The notes: generated by a model not told the origin, from the sequence alone. Numbered from the stretch's first letter, positions 6,712 to 16,397 are shown. The stretch: 55,103 bases of DNA from Massilia glaciei (GCF_003011895.2 NZ_PXWF02000325.1:1-55103); one strand, 5' to 3'. Numbers and translations: made by a program.

Positions 6712-9125
6712 ACACACCGCGCGCACCATCTTCATGTCGGTGATCCCGACGAGCACCTTCTCGATGCCGTCCATCTTCAGCGTGAGCATGCCGTCCTCGA
6801 GCGCGGCGGCGAGCAGCTGGGCCACCCGGCTGTGCTCCTGCAGCAGCTTCTTGACCTTGTCGGTGCCGATCATCAGCTCGTGCAGGCCGACCCGGCCGCG
6901 GTAGCCCTTGTTGCATTCGGCGCAGCCGACCGCGCGGTACATGGTCAGCTTGCCGGCCGGGTTGGCGTAGCGCTTCTTCCAGCCGTCGAGCACCGCCGCG
7001 CGCGCCAATTCGGCGTCGGCCTTGAACGACTCGGTCGCGAGCAGCTCCTCGCAGAACTCGTTAAGCAGCTGGTCGACCTCTTCGTCGTCCGGGTGGTAGG
7101 CCAGCTTGCAGGAGCCGCATAGGCGCTTGGCCAGGCGCTGGGCGAGGATGCCGAGCAGGGCGTCGGCGAAGTTGAACGGGTCCATGCCCGAGGTCGAGCA
7201 GGCGCACGATCGACTCCGGCCGCGCTGTTGGTGTGCAGCGTGGCGAACACCAGGTGGCCCGTGAGCGAGGCCTCGATGCCGGTCTGGACGGTCTCCTTGT
7301 CGCGCATCTCGCCGACCATGATGATGTCCGGGTCGGCCCGCAGCAATGCCCGCATGACGGTGGCGAAATCGAGCCCGGCCTTGCGGTTGACCTGCACCTG
7401 GCGCAGGCCCTTCTGGGTGATCTCGACCGGGTCCTCGGCGGTCCAGATCTTGGTCTCGGGCGTGTTCAGGTAGCTCAGCACCGAGTGCAGCGTGGTGGTC
7501 TTGCCCGAGCCGGTCGGGCCGCACACGAAGAACAGGCCGTACGGCTTCTCGATCGCCGCGCGCAGGCGCTCGAGGTTGTGCGGCAGCACGCCGAGCTTGT
7601 CGAGCGGGATCGGCTCGCCGGCGGCCAGGATCCGCATCACGATGTCCTCGACCCCGCCCGAGGACGGGATGGTCGCGACCCGCAGCTCGATGTCGAGCGG
7701 GCCGTATTTCTTGAACTTGATCTTGCCGTCCTGGGGTTTGCGCCGCTCCGAGATGTCGAGGTCGCACATGATCTTGACGCGCGCCACCAGCGCGTTGCGG
7801 TAGCTGCCCGGGATCTCGATGTAGGGCACCAGGGTGCCGTCCTTGCGGAAGCGGATGCCGGTCTTGCCCTTGCCCGGCAAAGGCTCGATGTGGATGTCGG
7901 AGACGCCTTGGCGGTAGGCGTCGACGATCACCTTGTTGACGAGGCGCACCAGCGTGTTGTCCGACTCGGTGATCAGCTCGGCGCTCGCCACGCTCACCGC
8001 CTCCTTGCCGGCGCCCAGCTCCGACACCAGCGAGTCGATGTTCTGGCTGGCGCCCGGGGCGCCGTAGAACTGCCTGATGACCGTGTCGAGCTCGTCGGCG
8101 CTGGCCATCACGGGATCGATCTTGAGCTTGGTGAAGAAGGCGAGCTCCTGCAGCGCCTCGAAGGCGAGCGGGTTCTCCATCGCCACCACCAGGCGGGTCG
8201 AGGTGCGGTACAGCGGCATCACCATGTGCTTGCGCACGATGTCGCCCGAGACCGCCTTGATCAGGTTCGGCTCGAACTCGAATTTGCTCAGGATGACGAA
8301 CGGGATGCCCAGCTTCTGGGCCAGCACGCGTTTGATGGTCTCCTTGCTGACCAGGTTCATCTCGACGAGCAGGTCGCCCAGCGGCATTTTGCGGTCGGCC
8401 GTCTGCATGCGTAGCGCCTCCTGCAGCTGCTCCTCGGTGATCAGGTTCTCCTGCAGCAGCGCCTCGCCCAGCCTGACGGTCGGCTTGCCGCTTTGCCCCA
8501 TCAGCGCGAACTCGACCTGCTTCTGGCTCACGATCTGCTGGCGCTGCAGGTAGTCGCCCAGCTTCTGGGTGCGCAGCCGCTCCTGTTTCTCGAGGCCCGC
8601 GTTGACCTGCTCCTCGGTGACGAGCTTCTCGTCGATCAGCAATTTTCCGAGCTGGTCGCCGATCTGGTAGCTGGCGATGGCGTCGGTCGGGATGAACCAG
8701 CGCAGCACGTTCTCGCCGTAGCTGACCAGGAACAGGAACACCCCGTACCGTTGCGGCACGTAGCCTACCGTCTCCGAGACGAGCTGCTCGCCGTCCTTGA
8801 AGATGACGATGCATTTTTGCTTGATGTTGGCCGGCTGGCTCTGCACGTTGCCGGCGCCGAGCGGCAGCGCCAGCCGGCGCAGCTCGACGGCCCCGTTCAG
8901 GCGCAGGCTCTTGAAGGTGGAAAAGCCCAGGCTCACGTTCGAGGCGCCGCGCTCGGGATGGAATTCGAGGATCTCGGCGACCGGGTCGAGCGCGGCCATG
9001 TTGCCGACCTGGCGGCGGCCGTCGTTCATGACCACCACGGCCGGCGCGAAATTGCTGTTGGCGACCATCGGTTTGACGACGACCTCAAAATGCGGCGGAA
9101 TCGGCCATTCGAATTCTGTACTCAT
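6703..9125 (-). pseudogene. GspE/PulE-type secretion ATPase, interrupted by two single-base frame changes
   Basis: The product resembles the hexameric ATPases that power type II secretion and type IV pili, but stands alone without other secretion genes. About 145 unfamiliar N-terminal residues are followed by two MshEN-type N-domains (about 150-390) and the ATPase core with Walker A GPTGSGKTTT (about 537-546) and Walker B DIIMVGEMRD. After TLHTNSAA the frame is lost. One extra base near 7216-7219 and another near 7187-7189 would have to be removed to read ESIVRLLDLG then MDPFNFADALLGILAQRL and the cysteine motifs (CGSC, CAEC). With both removed the protein would be about 807 residues. The lesions lie 29 bases apart in C or G runs, so either sequencing errors or genuine inactivation. 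The stop is inside an 11-bp repeat. Confidence 0.75.
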
Positions 9126-9643
9126 GTGCTCCCGATCTAAGGTTGCGCGGCGTCGGCGGTGGCCGGTGGCGGGGCGCGCCCGCGCGCTTCATTTTGGCGC
9201 ATCGGCCAAGCAAGTGCAAGACTGCAGTCAATTGTGCCAAGGTAATAAGAATTGCCCGCGCGCCGCGCATCCGGGCGGGCGGGCGCGGCGCGCGAATCCG
9301 AGATCGCCGGCGGCGTTCGGGGACATTTATATTTCCATCATATAAATGGCGAACAAAAAACGTATTTGCCATACATATCGGCGCTGATGCATAGTTGTAC
9401 CGCTTGGAGGCAGGCAATGGGCATCCCGCGGGCGGCGCCATCAAAAATGGCGCGCCGCACGGGAGGCGAAACGCACTTGTCTTCGGTAGGCCGGCGCCGC
9501 TACAGCGGCCCCGGCTTTGCGCCCGCCTCCAGCCACCGGGTAATGTTGCGGCAATGCGACAAGCGCGTCCCGCCCGGCAGGAAAACCAGGGGACGGCGCC
9601 GCCGCCCAGCCTCACGATGCACGCCTGAACGGGAAAACTGTTA
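9126..9643. other. 518-base divergent gap before transaldolase
   Basis: No gene is supported. It must hold the promoters for the minus-strand ATPase and the plus-strand transaldolase. Visible structures are an AT-rich palindrome at 9324-9348 and a hairpin with 7-bp arms GCGCCAT (9435-9441) and ATGGCGC (9447-9453). Confidence 0.5.
9324..9348. promoter_or_regulatory. AT-rich 9-bp inverted repeat, possible operator
   Basis: CATTTATAT (9324-9332) and ATATAAATG (9340-9348) form perfect arms around a 7-base centre. It stands out in very GC-rich surroundings within a divergent intergenic region, which suits a regulator binding site, but no factor can be named. Confidence 0.4.
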
Positions 9644-10732
9644 ATGAACGTAACAAGCGCCACCACCAGCCGCCTGAAGTCGGTCGCATCGCTGGGCCAG
9701 CAGGTCTGGCTCGACAACCTCAACCGCGAACTCGTCACCAGCGGCGAACTGGAGGGCTGGATCGCCGACGACGGCATCCAGGGCGTCACCTCGAACCCCG
9801 CCATTTTCTACAACGCGATCCGCACCGACGCCGCCTACCGCGCCGCCCTGCCCGCGCTGCGCCTGCTGCACGCCGACCCCGAGGCCTGCTTCGAGGCGCT
9901 GGTGCTGCCCGACGTCCGGCGCGCCTGCGACCTGCTCGCCGGCGTGCACGCCGCCAGCGCGGGCCGCGCCGGCTTCGTCAGCTTCGAGGTCTCGCCGCGG
10001 CTGGCGCACGACGCCGCCGGCACCGTCGAAGCCGCGCGCCGCCTGTGGGCCGCGATCGACCGCCCCAACGCGATGATCAAGATCCCGGCCACGGCGGCCG
10101 GCGTGGCCGCGCTCGAGGAGGCGATTTTCTCGGGCATCAACGTCAACATGACGCTGCTGTTCACCCGCGCCCAGGTGCTGGCGGTGCGCGCGGCGCACCG
10201 CCGCGGGTTGGCGCGCCGGCTCGAGGCCAAGTTGTCGGTGCAGCGCATCGCCAGCGTCGCGAGCGTGTTCATCAGCCGGGTCGACGCCGTGGTCGACGCC
10301 CTGCTGCCGCCGAGCGCGGCCAACCTGCGCGGCAAGGCCGCGATCGCCGCGGCGCGCCTGGCCTACCGCGAGTGGCAGAACGACGCCGCGTTCGCCGTGT
10401 TCGCCGCGTTCGGCGCCGCGCCGCAAGCCCTGCTGTGGGCCAGCACCGGCACCAAGGACCCGGCCATGCGCGACGTCGCCTATGTCGAGGAGCTGATCGG
10501 CGAGGGCACCGTCAACACCGTGCCCGACGCCACCCTGGCCGCCTTCCGCGACCACGGCGAGGCGCGCGCCTCGCTCGGCGAGGGCGTCGACGAGGCGCGG
10601 GCGGTGCTCGCGCAGCTCGGCCGCCATGGCATCGACCTCGATACAATTGGTAACGACCTATTACTTAAAGGACTGACACAATTCGAGCAGGCCCATGCCA
10701 ATTTGCTGGCGTTGGTTGTCGTGTCCGTTTAA
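9644..10732 (+). CDS. tal: Transaldolase
   Basis: Transaldolase moves a dihydroxyacetone unit between sedoheptulose 7-phosphate and glyceraldehyde 3-phosphate in the non-oxidative pentose phosphate pathway. The 362-residue protein has the family signature GVTSNPAIFYNAI (about 47-59) and the Schiff-base lysine in MIKIPAT (Lys146), then GINVNMTLLF and, late, ASTGTKDPAMRDVAYVEELI. The length and spacing fit the longer Tal subfamily (TIGR00876-like) rather than the 220-residue TalC type. The ATG at 9644 is the first in frame with the conserved start. The next gene begins 67 bases later with its own likely promoter, so it is probably monocistronic. In a cell using nucleosides as carbon it would also process pentose phosphate. 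Confidence 0.93.
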   Translation: MNVTSATTSRLKSVASLGQQVWLDNLNRELVTSGELEGWIADDGIQGVTSNPAIFYNAIRTDAAYRAALPALRLLHADPEACFEALVLPDVRRACDLLAGVHAASAGRAGFVSFEVSPRLAHDAAGTVEAARRLWAAIDRPNAMIKIPATAAGVAALEEAIFSGINVNMTLLFTRAQVLAVRAAHRRGLARRLEAKLSVQRIASVASVFISRVDAVVDALLPPSAANLRGKAAIAAARLAYREWQNDAAFAVFAAFGAAPQALLWASTGTKDPAMRDVAYVEELIGEGTVNTVPDATLAAFRDHGEARASLGEGVDEARAVLAQLGRHGIDLDTIGNDLLLKGLTQFEQAHANLLALVVVSV

Positions 10733-10770
10733 GCTTACGCAGTTCGGCCCGTTCCCTCGGGCACGCCGGG

Positions 10771-10776
10771 TACAAT
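10771..10776 (+). promoter_or_regulatory. Probable -10 box of the BMP-ABC operon
   Basis: TACAAT at 10771-10776 lies 23 bases before the ATG of the BMP gene. The matching -35 region is poor, so activation by a regulator is possible. An AGGAG sits at about 10789. Confidence 0.4.
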
Positions 10777-10799
10777 AATGCAATTCCCAGGAGCCACAC

Positions 10800-11804
10800 A
10801 TGAAATTGAAGCAACTTAGCCTTTCGATCGCCGCCCTCTGTGTCGCCGCCAGTGCCGGCGCGGCGCCCATCGCCGCGCCGAAACTGGGCATCATCTACGA
10901 TGCCGGCGGCAAGTTCGACAAGTCGTTCAACCAGTCCGCCTTCGAGGGCGCCGAACGCTTCAAGAAGGAAACCGGGATCAAATTCATCGAGGCCCAGGCC
11001 AGCAGCGACACCCAGGCCGAGCAGGTGCTGCGCGGACTGGCGCGCAAAAAACTCGACCTCATCGTCGGGGTCGGCTTCTCGCAGACCCAGGCGATCCAGA
11101 AGGTCGCGGCCGAGTTCCCCAAGGTGCGCTTCGTGCTCATCGACAGCATCGCCAAGGGCGGCAACGTCAATTCGATCATGTTCCGCGAGGAGGAGGGCTC
11201 CTACCTGGTCGGCGTGGCCGCGGCCATGGCCTCGAAATCGAAAAAGATCGGCTTCATCGGCGGCATGGACATCCCCCTGATCCGCGCCTTCTCGTGCGGC
11301 TACGTGCAGGGCGCCAAGTCCGTCCATCCCAAGATCGAGACGTTCCAGAACATGGTCGGCACCACCCCGGCCGCCTGGAACGACCCGGCCAAGGGCGGCC
11401 AGCTGGCGCGCTCGCAGTTCGAGCGCGGCGTCGACGTCGTGTTCGCCGTGGCCGGCGGCAGCGGCATGGGCACCTTGCAGACGGCCAAGGAGAAGGGCAA
11501 GCTGGGCATCGGCGTCGATTCGAACCAGAACTACCTGCATCCGGGCACCATGCTGACCTCGATGGTCAAGCAGGTCGGCAACGCCGTCTACGACAGCTTC
11601 AGCCAGGTCAAGGCCGGCACCTGGCAGCCTGGCGTCGCCTACCGCGGCCTGAAAGAGGGCGGCGTGGACTGGGTGGTCGACAAGGACAACCGCGCGCTGG
11701 TCTCGCCGGCGATGGAAAAGGCCGTCAACGCCGCCAAGGCAGCGATCATCAGCGGCAAAACCAAGGTGGTCGACTACCGCGTCGCGGGCAAGTGCCCGGT
11801 CTGA
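10800..11804 (+). CDS. BMP family ABC transporter substrate-binding protein (nucleoside type)
   Basis: BMP/PnrA-like proteins bind purine nucleosides in the periplasm and hand them to an ABC importer. The 334-residue product has a Sec signal peptide (hydrophobic core LSIAALCVAASAGA, cleavage probably near AGA/AP, residues 20-22). The family motifs are KLGIIYDAGGKFDKSFNQSA, GFSQTQAIQKVA, KIGFIGGMDIPLIRAF and VFAVAGGSGMGTLQTAKE. There is no lipobox cysteine, so the protein is soluble in the periplasm. The downstream ATPase and two permeases are of the matching YufOPQ/RnsBCD-like class. A terminator between this gene and the ATPase would let the binding protein be made in excess. Confidence 0.9.
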   Translation: MKLKQLSLSIAALCVAASAGAAPIAAPKLGIIYDAGGKFDKSFNQSAFEGAERFKKETGIKFIEAQASSDTQAEQVLRGLARKKLDLIVGVGFSQTQAIQKVAAEFPKVRFVLIDSIAKGGNVNSIMFREEEGSYLVGVAAAMASKSKKIGFIGGMDIPLIRAFSCGYVQGAKSVHPKIETFQNMVGTTPAAWNDPAKGGQLARSQFERGVDVVFAVAGGSGMGTLQTAKEKGKLGIGVDSNQNYLHPGTMLTSMVKQVGNAVYDSFSQVKAGTWQPGVAYRGLKEGGVDWVVDKDNRALVSPAMEKAVNAAKAAIISGKTKVVDYRVAGKCPV

Positions 11805-11834
11805 TTTTTTCCCGTTCGACGCAGCAGCCCACGT

Positions 11835-11874
11835 AAAAGCGCGCCGCCCCGGAGCACCGGTCCGGCGCGCTTTT
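11835..11874 (+). terminator. Internal terminator between the BMP gene and the ABC ATPase
   Basis: AAAAGCGCGCCG (11835-11846) pairs with CGGCGCGCTTTT (11863-11874), a perfect 12-bp stem ending in T residues; it could work on both strands. Placed after the binding-protein gene, it probably attenuates rather than ends the operon. It is followed by a 15-bp direct duplication, CTTTTGAATGCAT at 11870 and 11885. Confidence 0.75.
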
Positions 11875-11932
11875 GAATGCATCCCTTTTGAATGCATTCC
11901 TTTACCAGTTCTCTACCGAAGTGTCCGATCCT

Positions 11933-13462
11933 ATGCAGCCAGCCGTAGAATTTCGCAACATCAGCAAGGCCTTCGGGCCGGTGCAGGCGAACGTTGACGT
12001 CAGCTTCACCATCGCCAAGGGCTCGATCCACGGCGTGATCGGCGAGAACGGCGCCGGCAAGTCGACGCTGATGAGCATTTTGTACGGCTACTACCGCGCC
12101 AGCGGCGGGCACATCCTGATCGACGGCCAGCAGCGCGACATCCGCAGCAGCCACGAGGCGATCGCGCTCGGGATCGGCATGGTCCACCAGCACTTCATGC
12201 TGGTCGAGAATTTCACCGTGCTCGACAACGTCATGCTCGGCACCGAGGGCGGCTTCCGGCTCGGCGCCAAGCGCGCCGCGGTCGAGGCGAGATTGCGCGA
12301 GATCTGCCAGCGCTACGCGCTCGAGATCGACCCGCTGGCGGTGGTCTCCGACCTGTCGGTGGGCGCCCAGCAGCGCGTCGAGATCCTCAAGCAGATCTAC
12401 CGCAGCGCCAACATCCTGATCCTCGACGAGCCGACCGCGGTGCTCACGGCGCAGGAGACGGCGTCGCTGTTCGAGATCCTGCGCACCTTCAAGGCGCAGG
12501 GCAAGACCATCATCCTGATCACCCACAAGCTCGGCGAGATCATGGAGATCACGGACCAGGTCACGGTCATGCGCGGCGGGCGCGTGGCCGGCGCCACCGC
12601 CACCGCGGCGAGCTCGAAGGAGGCGCTGGCCGGCATGATGGTCGGGCGCCCGATCGAGAGCGAGTTGGCGCGCGCGCCGTTCGCGCCGGGCGCGCCGGTG
12701 CTCGAGGTCAGGGGCCTGCAGCTCGACGACAAGGACAAGGTGCGGCGCCTGGCCGAGATCGACCTGACGATCCACGCCGGCGAGATCGTCGCGCTCGCGG
12801 GGGTGTCGGGCAACGGCCAGAGCGAACTGCTCGAAATTTTGTCGGGCATGCGCCTGCCCTCGTCCGGCACGGTCGCGCTCAACGGCGTCGCGCTGCCGTT
12901 CGCCAGGCGGCGCGACGCCGACGGCCTGCCCGCGCAGTTCCGCGAGCTCGGCATCGGGCACGTGCCCGAGGACCGCCTGCGCGACGGCGTGATCAAGGAC
13001 TTCTCGGTGATGCAGAACAGCGTGTTCGGCTACCAGGACAAGGTCGCGAACCGCTGGGGCCTGTTCGACTTCAAGCGCATCGCGCAGCGTTGCGGCGCCC
13101 TCATCAAGAACTTCGACGTGCGCCCGGCCGACCCCGACATGCGCATCGGCCTGCTCTCGGGCGGCAACCAGCAAAAGGTCGTGATCGGGCGCGAGGTGAT
13201 GGCCAAGCCAGCGCTGCTGCTGGTCGGGCAGCCGACCCGCGGGGTCGACATCGGCACCATCGAAAGCATCCACAAGGAGCTGCTCAAGCTGCGCGACGCC
13301 GGCGTCGCGATCCTGCTCGTGTCGGTCGAACTCGAGGAGGTGCGCGCGCTCGCCGACCGCATCGTCGTCATGTCCGGCGGGCGCATCACGGGTGGACTCA
13401 AGATTGAAGAATTCGACACCACGCGCATCGGCCTGCTGATGGGCGGGATGCACAAGAAATGA
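11933..13462 (+). CDS. ABC transporter ATP-binding protein, nucleoside importer
   Basis: This is the energising subunit of the BMP-dependent importer, a fused two-domain ATPase of about 509 residues. The first domain has Walker A GENGAGKSTLM, the signature LSVGAQQRVEILKQ and Walker B ANILILDEPTAVLT. The second has the degenerate P-loop GVSGNGQSELLEIL, signature LSGGNQQKVVIGRE and LLLVGQPTRGVDIG. A weakened second P-loop is normal for this sugar/nucleoside class. ATG 11933 is chosen because the sequence MQPAVEFRNISKAFGPV fits the family start; GTG 11921 is an alternative and neither has a strong ribosome binding site. The permease gene follows 10 bases later. Confidence 0.92.
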   Translation: MQPAVEFRNISKAFGPVQANVDVSFTIAKGSIHGVIGENGAGKSTLMSILYGYYRASGGHILIDGQQRDIRSSHEAIALGIGMVHQHFMLVENFTVLDNVMLGTEGGFRLGAKRAAVEARLREICQRYALEIDPLAVVSDLSVGAQQRVEILKQIYRSANILILDEPTAVLTAQETASLFEILRTFKAQGKTIILITHKLGEIMEITDQVTVMRGGRVAGATATAASSKEALAGMMVGRPIESELARAPFAPGAPVLEVRGLQLDDKDKVRRLAEIDLTIHAGEIVALAGVSGNGQSELLEILSGMRLPSSGTVALNGVALPFARRRDADGLPAQFRELGIGHVPEDRLRDGVIKDFSVMQNSVFGYQDKVANRWGLFDFKRIAQRCGALIKNFDVRPADPDMRIGLLSGGNQQKVVIGREVMAKPALLLVGQPTRGVDIGTIESIHKELLKLRDAGVAILLVSVELEEVRALADRIVVMSGGRITGGLKIEEFDTTRIGLLMGGMHKK

Positions 13463-13472
13463 AACCGGCACA

Positions 13473-14555
13473 ATGAAAACAACCGAACTCCCGCGCTGGG
13501 CCAGCGCCTTCGTCCTGCCCGTCCTGAACCTGCTGTCGGCCCTGCTGGTGGCCGCGCTCGTGATCCACCTGCTCGGCGAGGACCCGCTCGAGTCGCTCAA
13601 AATTTTGGTCGACAGCGCAATCATCAACCCCGAGGGCCTGAGCTACACCCTGTTCTACGCCAGCACCTTCATCTTCACCGGCCTGTCGGTGTCGATCGCG
13701 ATGAAGGCGGGCCTGTTCAACATCGGCAGCGAGGGCCAGATGTACCTCGGCGGCCTGGGCCTGACGATCGCCCTGCTCACGCTCGACAGCAGGCTGCCGG
13801 CGCTGCTCCTGATCCCGATCGCGATGGTCTCGAGCGCCGCCTTCGGCGCGCTGTGGGCCTTTTTGCCGGGCTACCTGCAGGCGCGCCGCGGCAGCCACGT
13901 GGTGGTGACGACGATCATGTTCAACTTCATCGCCGCCAGCCTGATGAACTTCATCATCGTCAAATACCTGATCCCCGCGGGCGAGCAAAATCCGGCCAGC
14001 CGGGTGTTCTCGAGCGCGGCCGAAATGCCGCGCCTGAACGCCTGGCTCCCGGCGCTCGGCGACACCCCGCTCAACATCAGCTTCCTGATCGCGATCGCCG
14101 CGCTGGCCGTCTACGGCGTGATGGTGGGGCGCTCGGCGTGGGGCTACAAGCTGCGCGCGACCGGTTTGAACCACAACGCCGCGCACTACGCGGGGGTCTC
14201 GATCAGCCGCATGATCATCGTCGTCATGCTGATCTCGGGCGCGCTCGCCGGCCTGGCCGCGGTCAACTCGGTGATGGGCTCGACCCACTACCTGAGCCTG
14301 AACTTCCCGGCCGGCGCCGGCTTCGTCGGGATCGCGATCGCCCTGATGGGACGCCAGCACCCGGTCGGCATCTTTTTGTCGGCGGTGCTGTTCGGCGCGC
14401 TGATCCAGGGCGGTTTCGACCTGTCGCTCGAAAAACCGAACATCCCGCAAGAGACCTTCATTTTCATCCAGGGCCTGATCATCCTGTTCTGCGGCGCGAT
14501 GGAGAATCTGTACGCTCCCGCGGTCCTCAAAACGCTCAACCTGCGCAAGGGATAA
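13473..14555 (+). CDS. ABC transporter permease, nucleoside importer (YufP-like)
   Basis: First membrane subunit of the BMP-type importer, 360 residues with about eight to ten hydrophobic segments. Family features include SLKILVDSAIINPEGLSYTL, the cytoplasmic motif SIAMKAGLFNIGSEGQMYLG and GSTHYLSLNFPAGAGFVGIA. The EAA-like loop is replaced by the KAGLFNIGSEGQ motif typical of branched-chain/ribose/nucleoside permeases. The gene starts 10 bases after the ATPase and ends 3 bases before the second permease, so translation is probably coupled. The substrate (nucleosides) is inferred from family and neighbours. Confidence 0.9.
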   Translation: MKTTELPRWASAFVLPVLNLLSALLVAALVIHLLGEDPLESLKILVDSAIINPEGLSYTLFYASTFIFTGLSVSIAMKAGLFNIGSEGQMYLGGLGLTIALLTLDSRLPALLLIPIAMVSSAAFGALWAFLPGYLQARRGSHVVVTTIMFNFIAASLMNFIIVKYLIPAGEQNPASRVFSSAAEMPRLNAWLPALGDTPLNISFLIAIAALAVYGVMVGRSAWGYKLRATGLNHNAAHYAGVSISRMIIVVMLISGALAGLAAVNSVMGSTHYLSLNFPAGAGFVGIAIALMGRQHPVGIFLSAVLFGALIQGGFDLSLEKPNIPQETFIFIQGLIILFCGAMENLYAPAVLKTLNLRKG

Positions 14556-14558
14556 GCC

Positions 14559-15524
14559 ATGGACGACATCCAACTATCGAGCATCGTGGTCTCGACCATC
14601 CGCAACGCGCCCGTGCTCATGTTCGCGGCGATGGCCGGCCTGTTCGCCGAACGCAGCGGCGTGGTCGACATCGGCCTCGAGGGCAAGATCCTGGCCAGCG
14701 CGTTCGCCTCGGCGGCGGTGGCCTTCGTCACGCAAAACCCGTGGTACGGCGTGGCCGCCGGCATGGCCGTGTCGGCCGCGCTGGCGCTGCTGCAGGGCTT
14801 CGTGAGCATCACGCAAAAGGGCAACCAGCTCGTCGGCGGCATCGCCATCAACATCGCCATGAGCGGCCTGACCTTCGTGCTGGCGCAGTTCTTCTTCCAG
14901 CAGGGCGGCCGCACGCCCGACCTGGGCGAGGCGCGCCTGTTCGACATCGTCCTGCCCGGCACCGCCGCGCTCGAGGGCGTCCCCTTCCTCGGCTGGTTCT
15001 ACGGCCACGTGATCGGCGGCCATTCGATCCTTGTGTACCTCGCGTTCCTGCTGGTGCCGATCGTGCACTGGACGCTCTACCACAGCCGCTTCGGCCTGCG
15101 CCTGCGCGCCTGCGGCGAAAACCCGCACGCGGCCGACGCGGCCGGCGTCAGCGTTGAGGCGACGCGCTACATCGCGATGCTGGTGGCCGGCGTGCTGTGT
15201 TCGTTCTCGGGCGCCTACCTGGCGATCGTCCAGAGCGGCTTCTTTTTGCGCGACATGTCGGCCGGCGCCGGCTACCTGGCGCTGACCGCGCTCGTGTTCG
15301 GCAACTGGCGTCCGATCTACACGGTGCTCGGCTGCATCATGTTCGGCTTCTTCGGGGCGGTGCAGATCCAGATCGAAGGGGTCGACCTGCCGCTGGTGGG
15401 CCGCATCCCGGGCTCGCTGATCCAGATGGTGCCGTACGTGGTCACGGTGATCGTGCTGGCCGGCTTCATGGCCAAGTCGGTCGCGCCCAAGGCGCTCGGC
15501 AGACCGTTCGTCAAGTCGCGCTGA
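14559..15524 (+). CDS. ABC transporter permease, nucleoside importer (YufQ-like)
   Basis: Second membrane subunit, 321 residues. It has RNAPVLMFAAMAGLFAERSG followed by VVDIGLEGKILASAF, the conserved cytoplasmic motif, and about eight hydrophobic segments, with GLRLRACGENPHAADAAGV and SVEATRYIAML between later ones. It pairs with the upstream permease to form the heterodimeric channel. Only three bases separate the two genes. It is the last gene of the operon; a 16-bp palindrome, ATGGCGCCGGCGCCAT (15549-15564), lies just after it at the convergent junction with the next gene and may help termination. Confidence 0.9.
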   Translation: MDDIQLSSIVVSTIRNAPVLMFAAMAGLFAERSGVVDIGLEGKILASAFASAAVAFVTQNPWYGVAAGMAVSAALALLQGFVSITQKGNQLVGGIAINIAMSGLTFVLAQFFFQQGGRTPDLGEARLFDIVLPGTAALEGVPFLGWFYGHVIGGHSILVYLAFLLVPIVHWTLYHSRFGLRLRACGENPHAADAAGVSVEATRYIAMLVAGVLCSFSGAYLAIVQSGFFLRDMSAGAGYLALTALVFGNWRPIYTVLGCIMFGFFGAVQIQIEGVDLPLVGRIPGSLIQMVPYVVTVIVLAGFMAKSVAPKALGRPFVKSR

Positions 15525-15548
15525 TCGATCCCTGGGCCCGGCGCCGCG

Positions 15549-15564
15549 ATGGCGCCGGCGCCAT
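15549..15564. repeat. 16-bp perfect palindrome at a convergent junction
   Basis: ATGGCGCCGGCGCCAT lies between the permease stop (15524) and the stop of the minus-strand MipA/OmpV gene (15564). There is no T run on either side. It may be a weak bidirectional terminator or simply structured DNA. Confidence 0.4.
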
Positions 15565-16397
15565 CAATTCTCGGCTGGCCGGCTCGAACGGCGCAGCGTC
15601 CATCCCAGCGCGACCCCGGCCGAGGTGCCGCTGCCTCTCTTGACGAGCGGGCTGTCGCGGTTGGCCGCGTTGGCCAGGCTGTCGTGGCGCATGAATCCAA
15701 ACACCAGCAGGTCGCGGTTGACCCGGTAGCTGCCGGACAGGCCCACGCGCACGAACATCAGGCCGGCGTCGGACCGGTAGGCCGGGCGCGTTGGCGTGGC
15801 GAATTCGGGCCGCACCCCGTAGAAATGCGCGTTGATGGCGCGGTTGCCAAGCGCCAGGCCGGCGCTGGTCTCGACGCTCCAGGCGGCGCCGGCCGGGCGG
15901 AGCTCGTGCACCAGCTTGGGCTCGAAGATCCAGCCGCGGTGTTTCAGGCCGCCGCTCGCCTCGAGCACCGCGCGCAGCGGCAGCTCGAGCCGCAGGCCGC
16001 TGTCGGGCGCCGGTTTGGTGATGCGGTAGGTCAGGCGCGGGCCGACTTCAAACCCAAGGCCGATGTCGGGCATGCCCTCGCGCGCGGCGACGTCGCGCGA
16101 ACGCGACGGCAGCGAGCCGGCGAAGCCGAGGTCGAGCTCGAACCGGTCGGTGCGCAGCAGGCGCGCGCCGAGGCCGGTCTCGTCGGAGCGGAAAACCTTG
16201 CCGCGGTAAATGAGCAGGGGCACCAGGATCGCGCGCGAGGAGGACTCGCGCGCGCCCGGATAGGCCGGGGTGGACGCGGCGCCGGCGCCGAGCATGAGCT
16301 CCCACAGGGGTTCAACCGGCGGCGCGGCCGCGGCGGCGGCGGGCGTGGCCGGCACAATTGCAAACAGGGCGGCGAGTAGCAATGGCGGGCGGTTCAT
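15564..16397 (-). CDS. MipA/OmpV family outer membrane protein
   Basis: The 277-residue product has a signal peptide (LLLAALFAIVPATPAAAAA) and reads as an outer-membrane beta barrel of the MipA/OmpV family. Visible features are WELMLGAGAASTPAYPGARE near the mature N-terminus, alternating amphipathic strands, FYGVRPEFATPTRPAYRSDAG and the late SYRVNRDLLVFGFMRHDSLA with SPLVKRGSGTSAGVALGWTL. MipA of E. coli is a scaffold for murein enzymes, whereas many relatives are uncharacterised barrels. The last residues (RRSSRPAEN) extend past the usual aromatic C-terminus. It is convergent with the nucleoside importer. A role in nucleoside uptake is possible but only from proximity. Confidence 0.82.
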   Translation of the reverse strand: MNRPPLLLAALFAIVPATPAAAAAAPPVEPLWELMLGAGAASTPAYPGARESSSRAILVPLLIYRGKVFRSDETGLGARLLRTDRFELDLGFAGSLPSRSRDVAAREGMPDIGLGFEVGPRLTYRITKPAPDSGLRLELPLRAVLEASGGLKHRGWIFEPKLVHELRPAGAAWSVETSAGLALGNRAINAHFYGVRPEFATPTRPAYRSDAGLMFVRVGLSGSYRVNRDLLVFGFMRHDSLANAANRDSPLVKRGSGTSAGVALGWTLRRSSRPAEN

